Shown here piece after piece: positions 1 to 7,410 of a stretch of DNA of 12,066 bases. Where the stretch lies: the NCBI GenBank assembly GCA_013139395.1, contig WTAX01000279.1, forward strand, positions 1-12,066, written 5' to 3'. The stretch is from Gammaproteobacteria bacterium (GTDB taxonomy: Bacteria; Pseudomonadota; Gammaproteobacteria; GRL18). A program made the translations under genes and the position numbers. The notes beneath the pieces are model-generated. The model saw only the letters and a list, made by a program, of their open reading frames with translations, made no database searches and was not told the origin of the DNA. Within the stretch, counting starts at the first letter, position 1. Every line of letters begins with the position of its first letter.

Positions 1-2
1 AT

Positions 3-869
3 ATTGGTTATGCACTGAGAGTTGCTCTTGATGGAGTGCTGGTATCCGATTATATCGAAGATGATCGGGAGTATAATATTCGTTTACGATTATCACGCTC
101 AGCCATATTATCCAATGATGACTTAAAACATATTTTAATCAAACATCATAACGGTCAGGCCATCTATCTCAACGAAGTCGCCCGTCTGGAATTTTCTGCC
201 TCACCCTCTGTGATTGAAAGAGACAATCAGCAACGCATTGTTGAGGTCACAGCCAGCCTGATTAATGATGATGATCTAACGCAGGTGATGAATAAAATAG
301 ATGAACAACTGCAGGACTTTTCACTGCCTGAAGGTTATTTTCTCTATGACGGCAGTGGTAATACAGCCATTAAAGAAGGCAGGGATATGAGTATAATATT
401 ATTTGCTTTGGCTATCTTTCTGGTCTTTGTTGTCATGGCAGTACAATATGAATCATTAAAAAATCCACTGATTATTCTATTGGGTATTCCTTTTATGCTC
501 ATTGGTGTGGCTGGCGGGCTTTATTTTCGAGAGCTGCCAGTCTCTATGCCTGTCTGGCTGGGTTTAATTATGCTCTCCGGTATTGTGGTGAATAATGCCA
601 TTGTATTGGTGGAACAAATTGAAATTGAACGCAAAGCCGGTTTATTACTCAATAAAGCCATTTCTCATGCCGCCCGTTTAAGATTACGCCCTATTCTTAT
701 GACTACCATTACGACTGTCGTCGGTATGCTGCCCTTATCAATTGGTTTGGGTGACGGCGCAGAAATGCTGCAGCCGCTGGCGGTAGTAATTGTCTGGGGA
801 TTAAGCTTTTCAATGCTGGTCAGTCTGATACTCATTCCAGTACTTTATCGACTTTTACATTCAGACTAA
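3..869 (+). CDS. RND efflux permease, C-terminal part (5' end outside window)
   Basis: This is the last 288 residues of an inner-membrane RND (AcrB-like, HAE1-type) proton-driven efflux permease. The frame is open from base 3, so the start lies outside the window; the GTG at 36 is only an internal codon. The visible part begins with periplasmic porter/docking sequence (about residues 1-120). Transmembrane helices follow, with the family signatures VQYESLKNPL (as in AcrB QFESLRDPL), GIVVNNAIVLVEQIE, RLRPILMTTITTVVGMLPL, and a final helix ending IPVLYRLL. This corresponds to the second half of an RND protomer from TM8 onward. The adaptor and outer-membrane partners, if present, would be upstream. 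The substrate cannot be read from this fragment. The stop TAA at 867-869 is followed by a T-tract at 870-878. Family assignment is firm; subfamily is not. Confidence 0.93.
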   Translation: MGYALRVALDGVLVSDYIEDDREYNIRLRLSRSAILSNDDLKHILIKHHNGQAIYLNEVARLEFSASPSVIERDNQQRIVEVTASLINDDDLTQVMNKIDEQLQDFSLPEGYFLYDGSGNTAIKEGRDMSIILFALAIFLVFVVMAVQYESLKNPLIILLGIPFMLIGVAGGLYFRELPVSMPVWLGLIMLSGIVVNNAIVLVEQIEIERKAGLLLNKAISHAARLRLRPILMTTITTVVGMLPLSIGLGDGAEMLQPLAVVIVWGLSFSMLVSLILIPVLYRLLHSD

Positions 870-880
870 TTTTTTTTTAT

Positions 881-920
881 AGCCTATACTTTGCTTATCA
901 CTTACAAAAAAGTACAGGCT
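881..920 (+). promoter_or_regulatory. Inverted repeat overlapping the ribosome-binding region of the rhodanese gene
   Basis: An 11-bp inverted repeat has its left arm AGCCTATACTT at 881-891 and its right arm AAGTACAGGCT at 910-920. Ten of 11 positions pair, and the loop is 18 nt. The right arm contains the only Shine-Dalgarno-like AGG (916-918) ahead of the ATG at 925. It is not a standard plus-strand terminator for the RND gene, because the T-tract lies before the stem, not after it. It could be a dimeric operator or an mRNA hairpin that limits translation of the rhodanese gene. The function is inferred. Confidence 0.4.
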
Positions 921-924
921 GTTT

Positions 925-1785
925 ATGAAAAATATAATCATTGCATCATGCTTTATTGTCTTTTGTTTACTTTCTCAAATAGTAGTTTCAGAATCGCTGA
1001 GAATATCTCCTGAACAATTAAAACAACAGCTTGCAGATAAAAATTTAGTTATCTTAGATGCCCGAAGCTCAAAAGATTATCTGGCAGGACATATTGAGGG
1101 AGCCTTGAGTTTCCCTGTTAATCTCACCTATAAAAATAAAAAAATCAATGGCAAGATCAGCCAGCCTGCAGCTATGCAAAAACATTTTAGAAGCAACGGT
1201 ATAAGCAAGGATTCACAGGTGGTGGTTTATGATAATGGTGATATTGTCGATGCTGCAAGATTATTCTGGGTATTGGAAGTTTATGATCTGAAACATGTTA
1301 AAATTCTGGATCACGGCTATGATGACTGGCTTAATAAAGACTATCCCATTAGTTTTAAACAAACTAAAACAATACCCAGTCAGTATATTGCATCATTAAA
1401 TCATATGCGCCTGGCCAGTAAATTTACCACTCAACTGGCTACACGCAATGCCAATCAAATCATTATTGATGCTCGTAATCTTTCTGCTTATATTGGTGAA
1501 ACATCCTCTGCTAAACGCTTTGGACATATTCCCAGCGCGATACATATTGCAGCCTCTGACAATCTGGCTATAACAGAAGGAGTCACCAGCTTAAAGCCAC
1601 TCGATGAATTGAAGCAACTATATCAGAGTATTTCGAAGGACAAAAAGGTGGTCATATATTGTGCTATTGGTCGGGTTTCCTCCACCAACTATCTGGCACT
1701 CAGAGAGCTAGGTTATGATGTATCAAACTATGATGCATCATGGAATGAATGGGGCAATGATGAAAAGCTCCCCATTGAAAAATAA
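925..1785 (+). CDS. Exported two-domain rhodanese-type sulfurtransferase
   Basis: A 286-residue thiosulfate/mercaptopyruvate-type sulfurtransferase, predicted to act in the periplasm and carry sulfane sulfur on a cysteine persulfide. A Lys-Asn start and hydrophobic stretch at residues 4-22 look like a Sec signal peptide. The N-terminal rhodanese domain (about 25-145) has LDARSSKDY and GHIEGA, but Asp103 stands at the catalytic position (VVYDNGD), as is usual for the structural domain of this family. The C-terminal domain (about 160-286) has IIDARNLSAY, FGHIPSA and the active loop CAIGRVS, with Cys246 as the nucleophile. It ends NYDASWNEWGN, resembling the GSWTEWG ending of bacterial thiosulfate sulfurtransferases. 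Length is normal for two-domain members. The ATG at 925 is preceded by AGG inside an inverted repeat. A palindromic repeat begins right after the stop. The substrate cannot be told from the loop alone. Confidence 0.88.
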   Translation: MKNIIIASCFIVFCLLSQIVVSESLRISPEQLKQQLADKNLVILDARSSKDYLAGHIEGALSFPVNLTYKNKKINGKISQPAAMQKHFRSNGISKDSQVVVYDNGDIVDAARLFWVLEVYDLKHVKILDHGYDDWLNKDYPISFKQTKTIPSQYIASLNHMRLASKFTTQLATRNANQIIIDARNLSAYIGETSSAKRFGHIPSAIHIAASDNLAITEGVTSLKPLDELKQLYQSISKDKKVVIYCAIGRVSSTNYLALRELGYDVSNYDASWNEWGNDEKLPIEK

Positions 1786-1939
1786 TTGTAACTATTCAGC
1801 ATATTGTTAACAAAAAGTCTATGGTTGCTTATTTTTCTGACTTTGATTGTTTGAGCGTAGCGAGTTTTCAAAGTCAGAAAAATAAGTGACCATGGGCTTA
1901 ACGAGCGTTATTTAGGAATACACGCTGATATAGTTACAA
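1786..1939. repeat. MITE-like palindromic repeat, copy A (154 bp)
   Basis: A short non-coding element bounded by near-perfect terminal inverted repeats: TTGTAACTATTCAGC at 1786-1800 and GCTGATATAGTTACAA at 1924-1939, whose complement is TTGTAACTATATCAGC. They differ by one inserted base. Inside is a perfect 19-bp stem: CTTATTTTTCTGACTTTGA at 1828-1846 pairs with 1868-1886 around a loop containing GAGCGTAGCGAG. The stem extends outward imperfectly through CTATGG/CCATGG and GTTAA/TTAAC. ATAA flanks both sides (1782-1785 and 1940-1943) and may be a target-site duplication, although the flanks are AT-rich. The element touches the stop codon of the rhodanese gene and fills its gap to the GGDEF/EAL gene. 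A second copy lies at 11644-11794. No transposase is present, so any movement would need one in trans. Confidence 0.8.
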
Positions 1940-1960
1940 ATAATTAACCTTTTTGGAACC

Positions 1961-3988
1961 ATGGCATATCAAATCAGTCAGGACAAACTTAATATGTGGC
2001 AAAAGCTCAGCATTAGCACCCAGTTAATTGCCTTAATGGCCGTATTATTGATCATTGTCGAACTCAGTACTCTGGCAATTGTTAGCTGGTTTGATCATCA
2101 GGAACGCCGCACCATTGCTGTAGAACAAGCTCAAACACTGGGACGTTCATTAAATAATGATCTACTCAAAGCACTTTTATCACCGGATGCCGATGTCTTC
2201 TCAGATATTTCTTTTCGTATCAGTGGTTTTAAATCAGTGGATGCTCTCGTATTATTTGATGAAAATAATGAAGCCGTTTTAAGCTATGGAGACTTAGACT
2301 ATACCAATGAACTACAAGGTAAAAAACTACTCTTAGGACAATCCTGGTTTTCGAAAATGGATCGGTTGTTTTTACAAGTTCCTGTGCAGGCCGATAATTT
2401 TGCTTTTGGTCAGGCACTGATTATTATTAATCCTGAACAGTTTCAGACAAAACTATACGAACACTATTATACTTTGTTGATGATTTTTCCCATTTTGTTT
2501 ATTATTGGTCTGGCCGTTGCCTGGAAAATAAGCTCTCTGTTTACCCGCCCTTTTCTTACTCTGGCCGCAACAATAAAAAACAATGACGTACAAAAAAACC
2601 AATATCAGGTAATTTCAACCGTTGAGCAAAATGAAGTCAAACTTCTTTTTGACGGCTACAATGAAATGGTCACAAAAATCCAAAAGGAAACGAATCTATT
2701 ACATTATCATAGTCGACATGACAGCATGACCGGTTTGTATAATCGTTATGCTATTGAACAGGAAATATTAACCGCTCTTAAAGAAAAAAATAGTCCGGAT
2801 GCATACCATGCATTATTAAGTATTGACCTCGACCAGTTTAAATTAATTAATGACTCAGTGGGACACACTGCGGGGGATGAATTATTAAAAATGATTGCCC
2901 ATCATTTAAGTTGTGATATGACGGCCAATATGACCTTAGCACGAATCGGTGGTGATGATTTTTTTCTATTACTGAAAAATATTTCAAAAGATAAAGCCAT
3001 TAATTTTGCACAACAACAATTACAACGCCTTCAGGATTTTCGTTTTTTCTGGGATGGGAATGCCATCACCGTATCCGCATCCATTGGCCTGGTTTTTTTC
3101 AAATCCTATGAGTACACTTTAGAAGAATTAATAAAGACCGTTGATATTGCATTTTATACCGCTAAGGCTGCAGGACTCAATAAACTACATATATTTAATT
3201 CACAAGATAAAGAATATAAACAGACCAGTGATGATATTGCTATTGCCGGTTATATAAAAGAAGCATTGCAGGATGGTCCATCACGTTTTGAGTTATTTGC
3301 TCAGGCAATCGTACCTTTACAATATGAGGATGATAAAATTTCTTATGAAGTATTAATTCGCATGTGGGATAGTCATGAGAAATTTATGCCGCCAGATTGT
3401 TTTTTATTCACTGCTGAACGTTATCATATGATGGTGGACATTGATATTTATGTTTTAGAGACCTATCTAAAAACAGTTTGCCAACATCCCGAACATATTA
3501 AAAAAATACATTCAGTTCATCTCAATCTGGCGGGCGGTACGTTAAACAATCCTGATTTTCAGGAGAAAGTAAACGAAGCAATGACTAAATTTGACTTCCC
3601 CTGGGAACGTCTGGAGTTAGAAATCACGGAAACATCGGCGGTGGGTAATCTGGCACAGGCATCAGAGTTTATTAATTTTTGTCGCAGCAAGGGAATTGGC
3701 TTTGCTTTGGATGACTTTGGTACTGGTATGTCATCATTTGAATATCTAAAAAATCTACCTTTTAATGTGGTTAAAATTGACGGCAGTTTTGTTCGGGATA
3801 TGTTAACAGATCCCATTGATCATGCCATGATTCGATATACTCATGATATCAGTCAACTGCGCAATCAGGAAACGGTTGCTGAATACGTCGAAACGGAAGA
3901 AGAGCTTAAAGAACTCAGAAAAATCGGCATCAACTATGGACAGGGTTATCACCTTGGAAAACCCTGCCCTCTTAATGATTGGCTTTAG
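1961..3988 (+). CDS. Membrane-bound GGDEF/EAL protein, probable c-di-GMP phosphodiesterase
   Basis: A 675-residue inner-membrane signalling protein. Order: TM1 (about 20-43), periplasmic sensor region (44-168), TM2 (about 171-188), HAMP-like linker (190-242), GGDEF domain (about 245-412) and EAL domain (about 430-675). The cyclase motif is GGDDF (330-334), not GGDEF, and no RxxD inhibitory site precedes it, so cyclase activity is doubtful; the domain may bind GTP or serve as a scaffold. The phosphodiesterase motif reads EVL (463-465), but the other expected metal and catalytic residues are present: Asn522 in LNLAGG, Glu554 in EITET, Asp584-Asp585 in DDFGTG, Lys605, Glu641 and Gln661. Net c-di-GMP hydrolysis is therefore the best guess. 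The start is uncertain: ATG 1961 has no well-placed ribosome site, whereas ATG 1994 (Met12) has AGGA 10 nt upstream. It converges on the ODP-GGDEF operon with a 41-bp gap. Confidence 0.93.
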   Translation: MAYQISQDKLNMWQKLSISTQLIALMAVLLIIVELSTLAIVSWFDHQERRTIAVEQAQTLGRSLNNDLLKALLSPDADVFSDISFRISGFKSVDALVLFDENNEAVLSYGDLDYTNELQGKKLLLGQSWFSKMDRLFLQVPVQADNFAFGQALIIINPEQFQTKLYEHYYTLLMIFPILFIIGLAVAWKISSLFTRPFLTLAATIKNNDVQKNQYQVISTVEQNEVKLLFDGYNEMVTKIQKETNLLHYHSRHDSMTGLYNRYAIEQEILTALKEKNSPDAYHALLSIDLDQFKLINDSVGHTAGDELLKMIAHHLSCDMTANMTLARIGGDDFFLLLKNISKDKAINFAQQQLQRLQDFRFFWDGNAITVSASIGLVFFKSYEYTLEELIKTVDIAFYTAKAAGLNKLHIFNSQDKEYKQTSDDIAIAGYIKEALQDGPSRFELFAQAIVPLQYEDDKISYEVLIRMWDSHEKFMPPDCFLFTAERYHMMVDIDIYVLETYLKTVCQHPEHIKKIHSVHLNLAGGTLNNPDFQEKVNEAMTKFDFPWERLELEITETSAVGNLAQASEFINFCRSKGIGFALDDFGTGMSSFEYLKNLPFNVVKIDGSFVRDMLTDPIDHAMIRYTHDISQLRNQETVAEYVETEEELKELRKIGINYGQGYHLGKPCPLNDWL

Positions 3989-4009
3989 GAATAGAGTATA
4001 GGCCAGATT

Positions 4010-4041
4010 TTTTTTATTCCTGAACTTTTTTATTCCTGAAC
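4010..4041. repeat. Perfect 16-bp tandem duplication between convergent genes
   Basis: The unit TTTTTTATTCCTGAAC occurs twice head to tail, at 4010-4025 and 4026-4041. The second copy forms the last codons and stop (TTA at 4030-4032) of the minus-strand sensor gene. The duplicate lies just outside that gene, in the 41-bp gap before the GGDEF/EAL stop. It does not change the reading frame. AGGAATA at 3988-3994 could pair with either TATTCCT, but the loop is too long to call a terminator with confidence. Confidence 0.75.
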
Positions 4042-5655
4042 TTTAATCGCTACATTTTTTATTTGATTAAAACTAATGGCAAATGAAATTGACTGGGCCA
4101 GCTCTGAAAATAACTGATATTCACTTTCATCAAAGCAGTCAGTTCGTGCACTAAAGAAGATCGCATGACCAAATTTTTTCAATGTTCCCTCTTCTATTAA
4201 TGGTAAAAACACAATCGTTCTTACTTGATGTTCTTCAAACACATCAACATAACCCGCTAATTCATTTATTTTAGATAAATTGGTTATAATCACTGGTTGT
4301 TCATGAGAATAATTATTAGCGTTTTTCACCAGTTTAAATATCGTATCACAAATTTTTATTTTATCCGTTTCAAATTTATCACAGGCATCAGAAAAAAAGA
4401 TATATTCTTCTTTTAAATTGAGTGAAATGACTGAAAAAGTACATGATGGTAGTATCATAAATCGGTTAACACAAAATTTTAATATATCATCAAGAGGTGT
4501 ATTGCATAAAATTTTCTTATTAATAGCTTTGATAATATTAAAAAAGATAATATCTCTTTGTTCTTTTTTATGAGATATATTCAGCGCTTTAGATTCACTT
4601 TTTATTTGCTCTTCAAGTTTTAAATTTTTATTTTTGATCATTTGATTTCTAGAAAACAAAAAGAAAAGAAGAAAAATAAAGCTAAATGTAGTTATCAATG
4701 AAAGTAAGATTTTAGTAATAAAGTTAATTCTAAATTGTTTGTATAGTGGGTCATTATTGACCGAAAAAAGATAGGCTACATTTCTATTCGCCGTATTTTT
4801 AATGGGTAAAAACAATGCCGTATAGATCGTTTTATTTTTAACAATAGACGTAGCAAATTTATTTGAATTTTCAATTTTTTCTAAATTACTTTCATTTCTT
4901 TTAATAATTTCAAGTAATGGTGCTAATTGATTAGTACAAAAATCATCATTAATCACTTTGTCATGAAGATACCATGGACTCAAAATACTCTGTTCATAAT
5001 TCACCTTCTCATCTTCAAACATATGATCCGAAACAATTATTTTTTTTATTATAAAACAATATTCTGATTGTGACATCGCCTTCATATAACCAATAATTGC
5101 ATTCATTGATACACTAATTTCTACGCTTCCAAAATGCTCATCATTAAAAATGATCGGGAAGACAAATCGATAAGAATTAAAGATCCTCCCCTCTTCAAAG
5201 CCTTTAACTTGAATCAATTTTAAATTAGCTTCTTTAATTGTCGGACGAATATCAAACAACTGATCACCATATTTATCCGGGCGATGCATTCTTAAAAAAC
5301 TTCTGCCATCAGGCAAATGAAAGTGAATTTGCCTCACATAAATGTTTTCTTTGAGATCTTTATAAAGTGATAAAATATATTGATACAATTCATTTCTGAT
5401 ATATTTTTTTTGTGTTTCAGAAGAATGAGGTAAATATTTAATAATTCGGTAAAGTTCGTCTGTTTGAATATTGTTTCTAAAGATGAGTTGTGCATAGGTA
5501 TCGTAGGTGTTGCTGGCAATAGCATATTGATTTTCCATACTGATCAGTTTGTTTTCCAAATATTCATTGGAGCGATCAGTATATTTTTTTTCAAACAAAT
5601 TATATGCTATGGCATTCAAAATAATAAATAAAAGAAATAAATAACGTTTCATCAT
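4030..5655 (-). CDS. Two-TM periplasmic dCache sensor with cytoplasmic GAF-like domain, no output domain
   Basis: A 541-residue inner-membrane sensor. TM1 is at residues 4-20. A large periplasmic region (21-309) carries IHFHLPDGRSFLRMHRPDK, then IRPTI, GFEEGRIFN and FGSVEISVS. This pattern is known from double-Cache (dCache_3-type) sensory regions of histidine kinases and diguanylate cyclases. TM2 (about 311-335) is followed by a charged likely coiled coil (336-372) and a GAF-like domain (about 373-535) containing VRTIVFLPLIEEG and ELAQSISFAISFNQI. The protein ends there: no GGDEF, EAL, kinase, HD or methyl-accepting domain is seen, and the frame beyond the stop holds only a few codons. The ATG directly follows the stop codon of the ODP-GGDEF gene (TAAATGATG), with AAGAG inside that gene's end as ribosome site, so translation is probably coupled. 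The gene is strikingly AT-rich; bases 4621-4680 contain only 9 G/C. The domain call is solid for Cache, moderate for GAF. Confidence 0.85.
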   Translation of the reverse strand: MMKRYLFLLFIILNAIAYNLFEKKYTDRSNEYLENKLISMENQYAIASNTYDTYAQLIFRNNIQTDELYRIIKYLPHSSETQKKYIRNELYQYILSLYKDLKENIYVRQIHFHLPDGRSFLRMHRPDKYGDQLFDIRPTIKEANLKLIQVKGFEEGRIFNSYRFVFPIIFNDEHFGSVEISVSMNAIIGYMKAMSQSEYCFIIKKIIVSDHMFEDEKVNYEQSILSPWYLHDKVINDDFCTNQLAPLLEIIKRNESNLEKIENSNKFATSIVKNKTIYTALFLPIKNTANRNVAYLFSVNNDPLYKQFRINFITKILLSLITTFSFIFLLFFLFSRNQMIKNKNLKLEEQIKSESKALNISHKKEQRDIIFFNIIKAINKKILCNTPLDDILKFCVNRFMILPSCTFSVISLNLKEEYIFFSDACDKFETDKIKICDTIFKLVKNANNYSHEQPVIITNLSKINELAGYVDVFEEHQVRTIVFLPLIEEGTLKKFGHAIFFSARTDCFDESEYQLFSELAQSISFAISFNQIKNVAIKVQE

Positions 5656-7356
5656 TTATCTCTTAAAAAACTGGTAAGCATTACGACCCATTCTTTTCGC
5701 CTTATACATGGCCTTATCTGCATTATTCAATAAAATATCTGTTTCTATACCATCATCAGGATAAACACTGATGCCAATACTCGAAGTCACTTCGATCTCT
5801 TCTGAGTTAAGGCTAATGGGTTCATTTATTGTTTTTATGAGTTTTCCCAGAACTTCACTAATATCATCGCGTTGTTTTATCGAATTAATAATAATAACAA
5901 ATTCATCACCGCCTAATCGAGCAACCGTATCAACTTGTCTTAATATTTTTTGAAAACGGCAAGCAATGATTTTTAACACGTTATCACCAGCCTGATGCCC
6001 AAAATTATCATTGATTGGTTTAAAATTATCTAAATCAATGAACAGGATTGCCACTTTATTATTGTGACGTTTCGCTTGTTTAATAGATTGTTGTAATCTA
6101 TCGGTTAGCAACTCTCTACCAGGTAAGCCCGTCAAATTATCATGACTGGCTTTATAATCAGAAATTTTCTTTTCTTCACTTAATTGTTCATGACTCTTTA
6201 AATGCGAAGTAATATCATGAGCGGATTCAATAATGGCATAGATCTCACCTTTATCATTCATCAATGGTCTGGCTGAAAGCTCAACATATTGAGCCTCACC
6301 ATTTGGCAAGGGATGATTATGCGTCACCTGAACAGCTCGTTTTTGTTCCATTACCATTTTCAGCGGGCAAGGATCTTTTTCCCCCTCACAAGGGGTATTT
6401 CGATGATGTGATACTTCATAGCATTTTGGATTATTGTTATCCTCTATAAAATCAGCATTCATTGAACGTTTTGCTGCATCATTCATTAATGAAATTGTGT
6501 AGTCACAATTAATCACCATCATCGGATCACTTGCCCCATTAACAACATCCTGTAAAAATTGCTGCTGATGATGCAACGTTTTTTTACTTTCTTCAAGCTG
6601 ATGAATCACATCCAGTAATTCATCATTATATTTATTATCAATATATAAACCACATTCCAGGTTTTTCATATCGTCAATGAGCTTTGCTATGTATTTCTTT
6701 TTTATGATAGAACCGTGCTGGGGAGTAATCAGATTAATATCTAATTGCTCAATTTTTCGCAGACTATAATTAAAAATATCCTTACCGGGCATATATGAAG
6801 CATGAAAAACCTTTGCCTGCTCAAAATAATCCTCTGTGGCATAAAACTGCCATGACTCTTCCATCCCACCAAAAATATCACTGGAAAAAAGTACTTTACT
6901 CTCTGGTTCGTAGCTGACAAAAGCACCTGGAGAATGACAATATGGGGTGGTAACAAAATCCAGACATAAACCATTGCCCGTCTTTAGTGTAAAGTCATTA
7001 TGGTCAATTTCATAAAAATTTGAATTAATCAGATAATGTTTAACCAGAACGGTTATGCGGCTATGCGTGATAATTTGTAAATCATCGCGGTCAATGAGTT
7101 TTTCAATAGCGGGTACTGAAGCGGCCAAATCGGGATCTTGATGATGCAGAATAATATATTTTATGTCTTTTAAATCAACAATAGTACGTGCTTTAGCAAT
7201 CAGTGATTCAAATTCCAACATAGAACCGGGATCAATCAAGATAGATTCATCACCATTTTTTATCAAATAAGCATGACATTGAAAGGGATCATTTTCAATG
7301 TATGAGCCTATCCAAAATATATTGCTGGCAATTTCTATTGCTTTTGTAAAGTCCAA
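5656..7356 (-). CDS. ODP-like diiron MBL-fold / Cys-rich PAS / GGDEF diguanylate cyclase
   Basis: A 566-residue soluble protein with three domains. Residues 1-235 are a metallo-beta-lactamase fold like flavodiiron proteins and the ODP oxygen-sensing family. Candidate iron ligands are His72, Asp74 and Asp76 (HHQDPDL), His141 (PYCHSPGAF), Asp160 (SSDIFGG) and His214 (PQHGS); Leu77 replaces the second His of the flavodiiron HxExDH motif. After a helical linker (240-265), a PAS domain (266-382) carries Cys312, His317/318, Cys323 and Cys330 in a CYEVSHH..TPC...CPL pattern. The GGDEF domain (about 400-566) has an intact GGDEF at 482-486 and an RxxD inhibitory site (Arg473-Asp476) five residues before it, so it should make c-di-GMP from GTP with product inhibition. 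No membrane segment is seen. The start is TTG, six bases after AGGA; no ATG occurs in frame before residue 46. It is first in an operon with the dCache-GAF gene. Confidence 0.93.
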   Translation of the reverse strand: MDFTKAIEIASNIFWIGSYIENDPFQCHAYLIKNGDESILIDPGSMLEFESLIAKARTIVDLKDIKYIILHHQDPDLAASVPAIEKLIDRDDLQIITHSRITVLVKHYLINSNFYEIDHNDFTLKTGNGLCLDFVTTPYCHSPGAFVSYEPESKVLFSSDIFGGMEESWQFYATEDYFEQAKVFHASYMPGKDIFNYSLRKIEQLDINLITPQHGSIIKKKYIAKLIDDMKNLECGLYIDNKYNDELLDVIHQLEESKKTLHHQQQFLQDVVNGASDPMMVINCDYTISLMNDAAKRSMNADFIEDNNNPKCYEVSHHRNTPCEGEKDPCPLKMVMEQKRAVQVTHNHPLPNGEAQYVELSARPLMNDKGEIYAIIESAHDITSHLKSHEQLSEEKKISDYKASHDNLTGLPGRELLTDRLQQSIKQAKRHNNKVAILFIDLDNFKPINDNFGHQAGDNVLKIIACRFQKILRQVDTVARLGGDEFVIIINSIKQRDDISEVLGKLIKTINEPISLNSEEIEVTSSIGISVYPDDGIETDILLNNADKAMYKAKRMGRNAYQFFKR

Positions 7357-7410
7357 AGGAATTCCTGATGATATTTCAGATTAAGTTCACTATTGCTTAA
7401 GCTATCACTT

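Noticed and set aside
1786..1939. CRISPR-like or riboswitch interpretation of the hairpin repeat
   Set aside because: There are no regularly spaced direct repeats, no cas genes and no conserved aptamer. Terminal inverted repeats and a second distant copy fit a MITE-like element better.
3559..3816. 85-codon minus-strand open frame inside the GGDEF/EAL gene
   Set aside because: It lies wholly within the EAL coding sequence, opposite a frame with intact catalytic motifs, and shows no ribosome site or family features. The same holds for the other short frames nested inside the sensor, cyclase and cysG genes.
3988..4020. Intrinsic terminator between the convergent GGDEF/EAL and sensor genes
   Set aside because: AGGAATA and TATTCCT can pair, but the loop is about 20 nt, the stem is only 7 bp, and the T-run falls inside the loop instead of after the stem.
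4010..4032. Possible frameshift or premature stop removing an output domain from the dCache-GAF gene
   Set aside because: Reading on past the stop gives only a short run before another stop and then the convergent gene's coding end. There is no hidden GGDEF or kinase remnant nearby.
7347..7366. AGGAATTCCT palindrome just before the TTG start of the ODP-GGDEF gene
   Set aside because: Its AGGA half is best explained as the ribosome-binding site. A 10-bp AT-rich palindrome there is likely coincidental.
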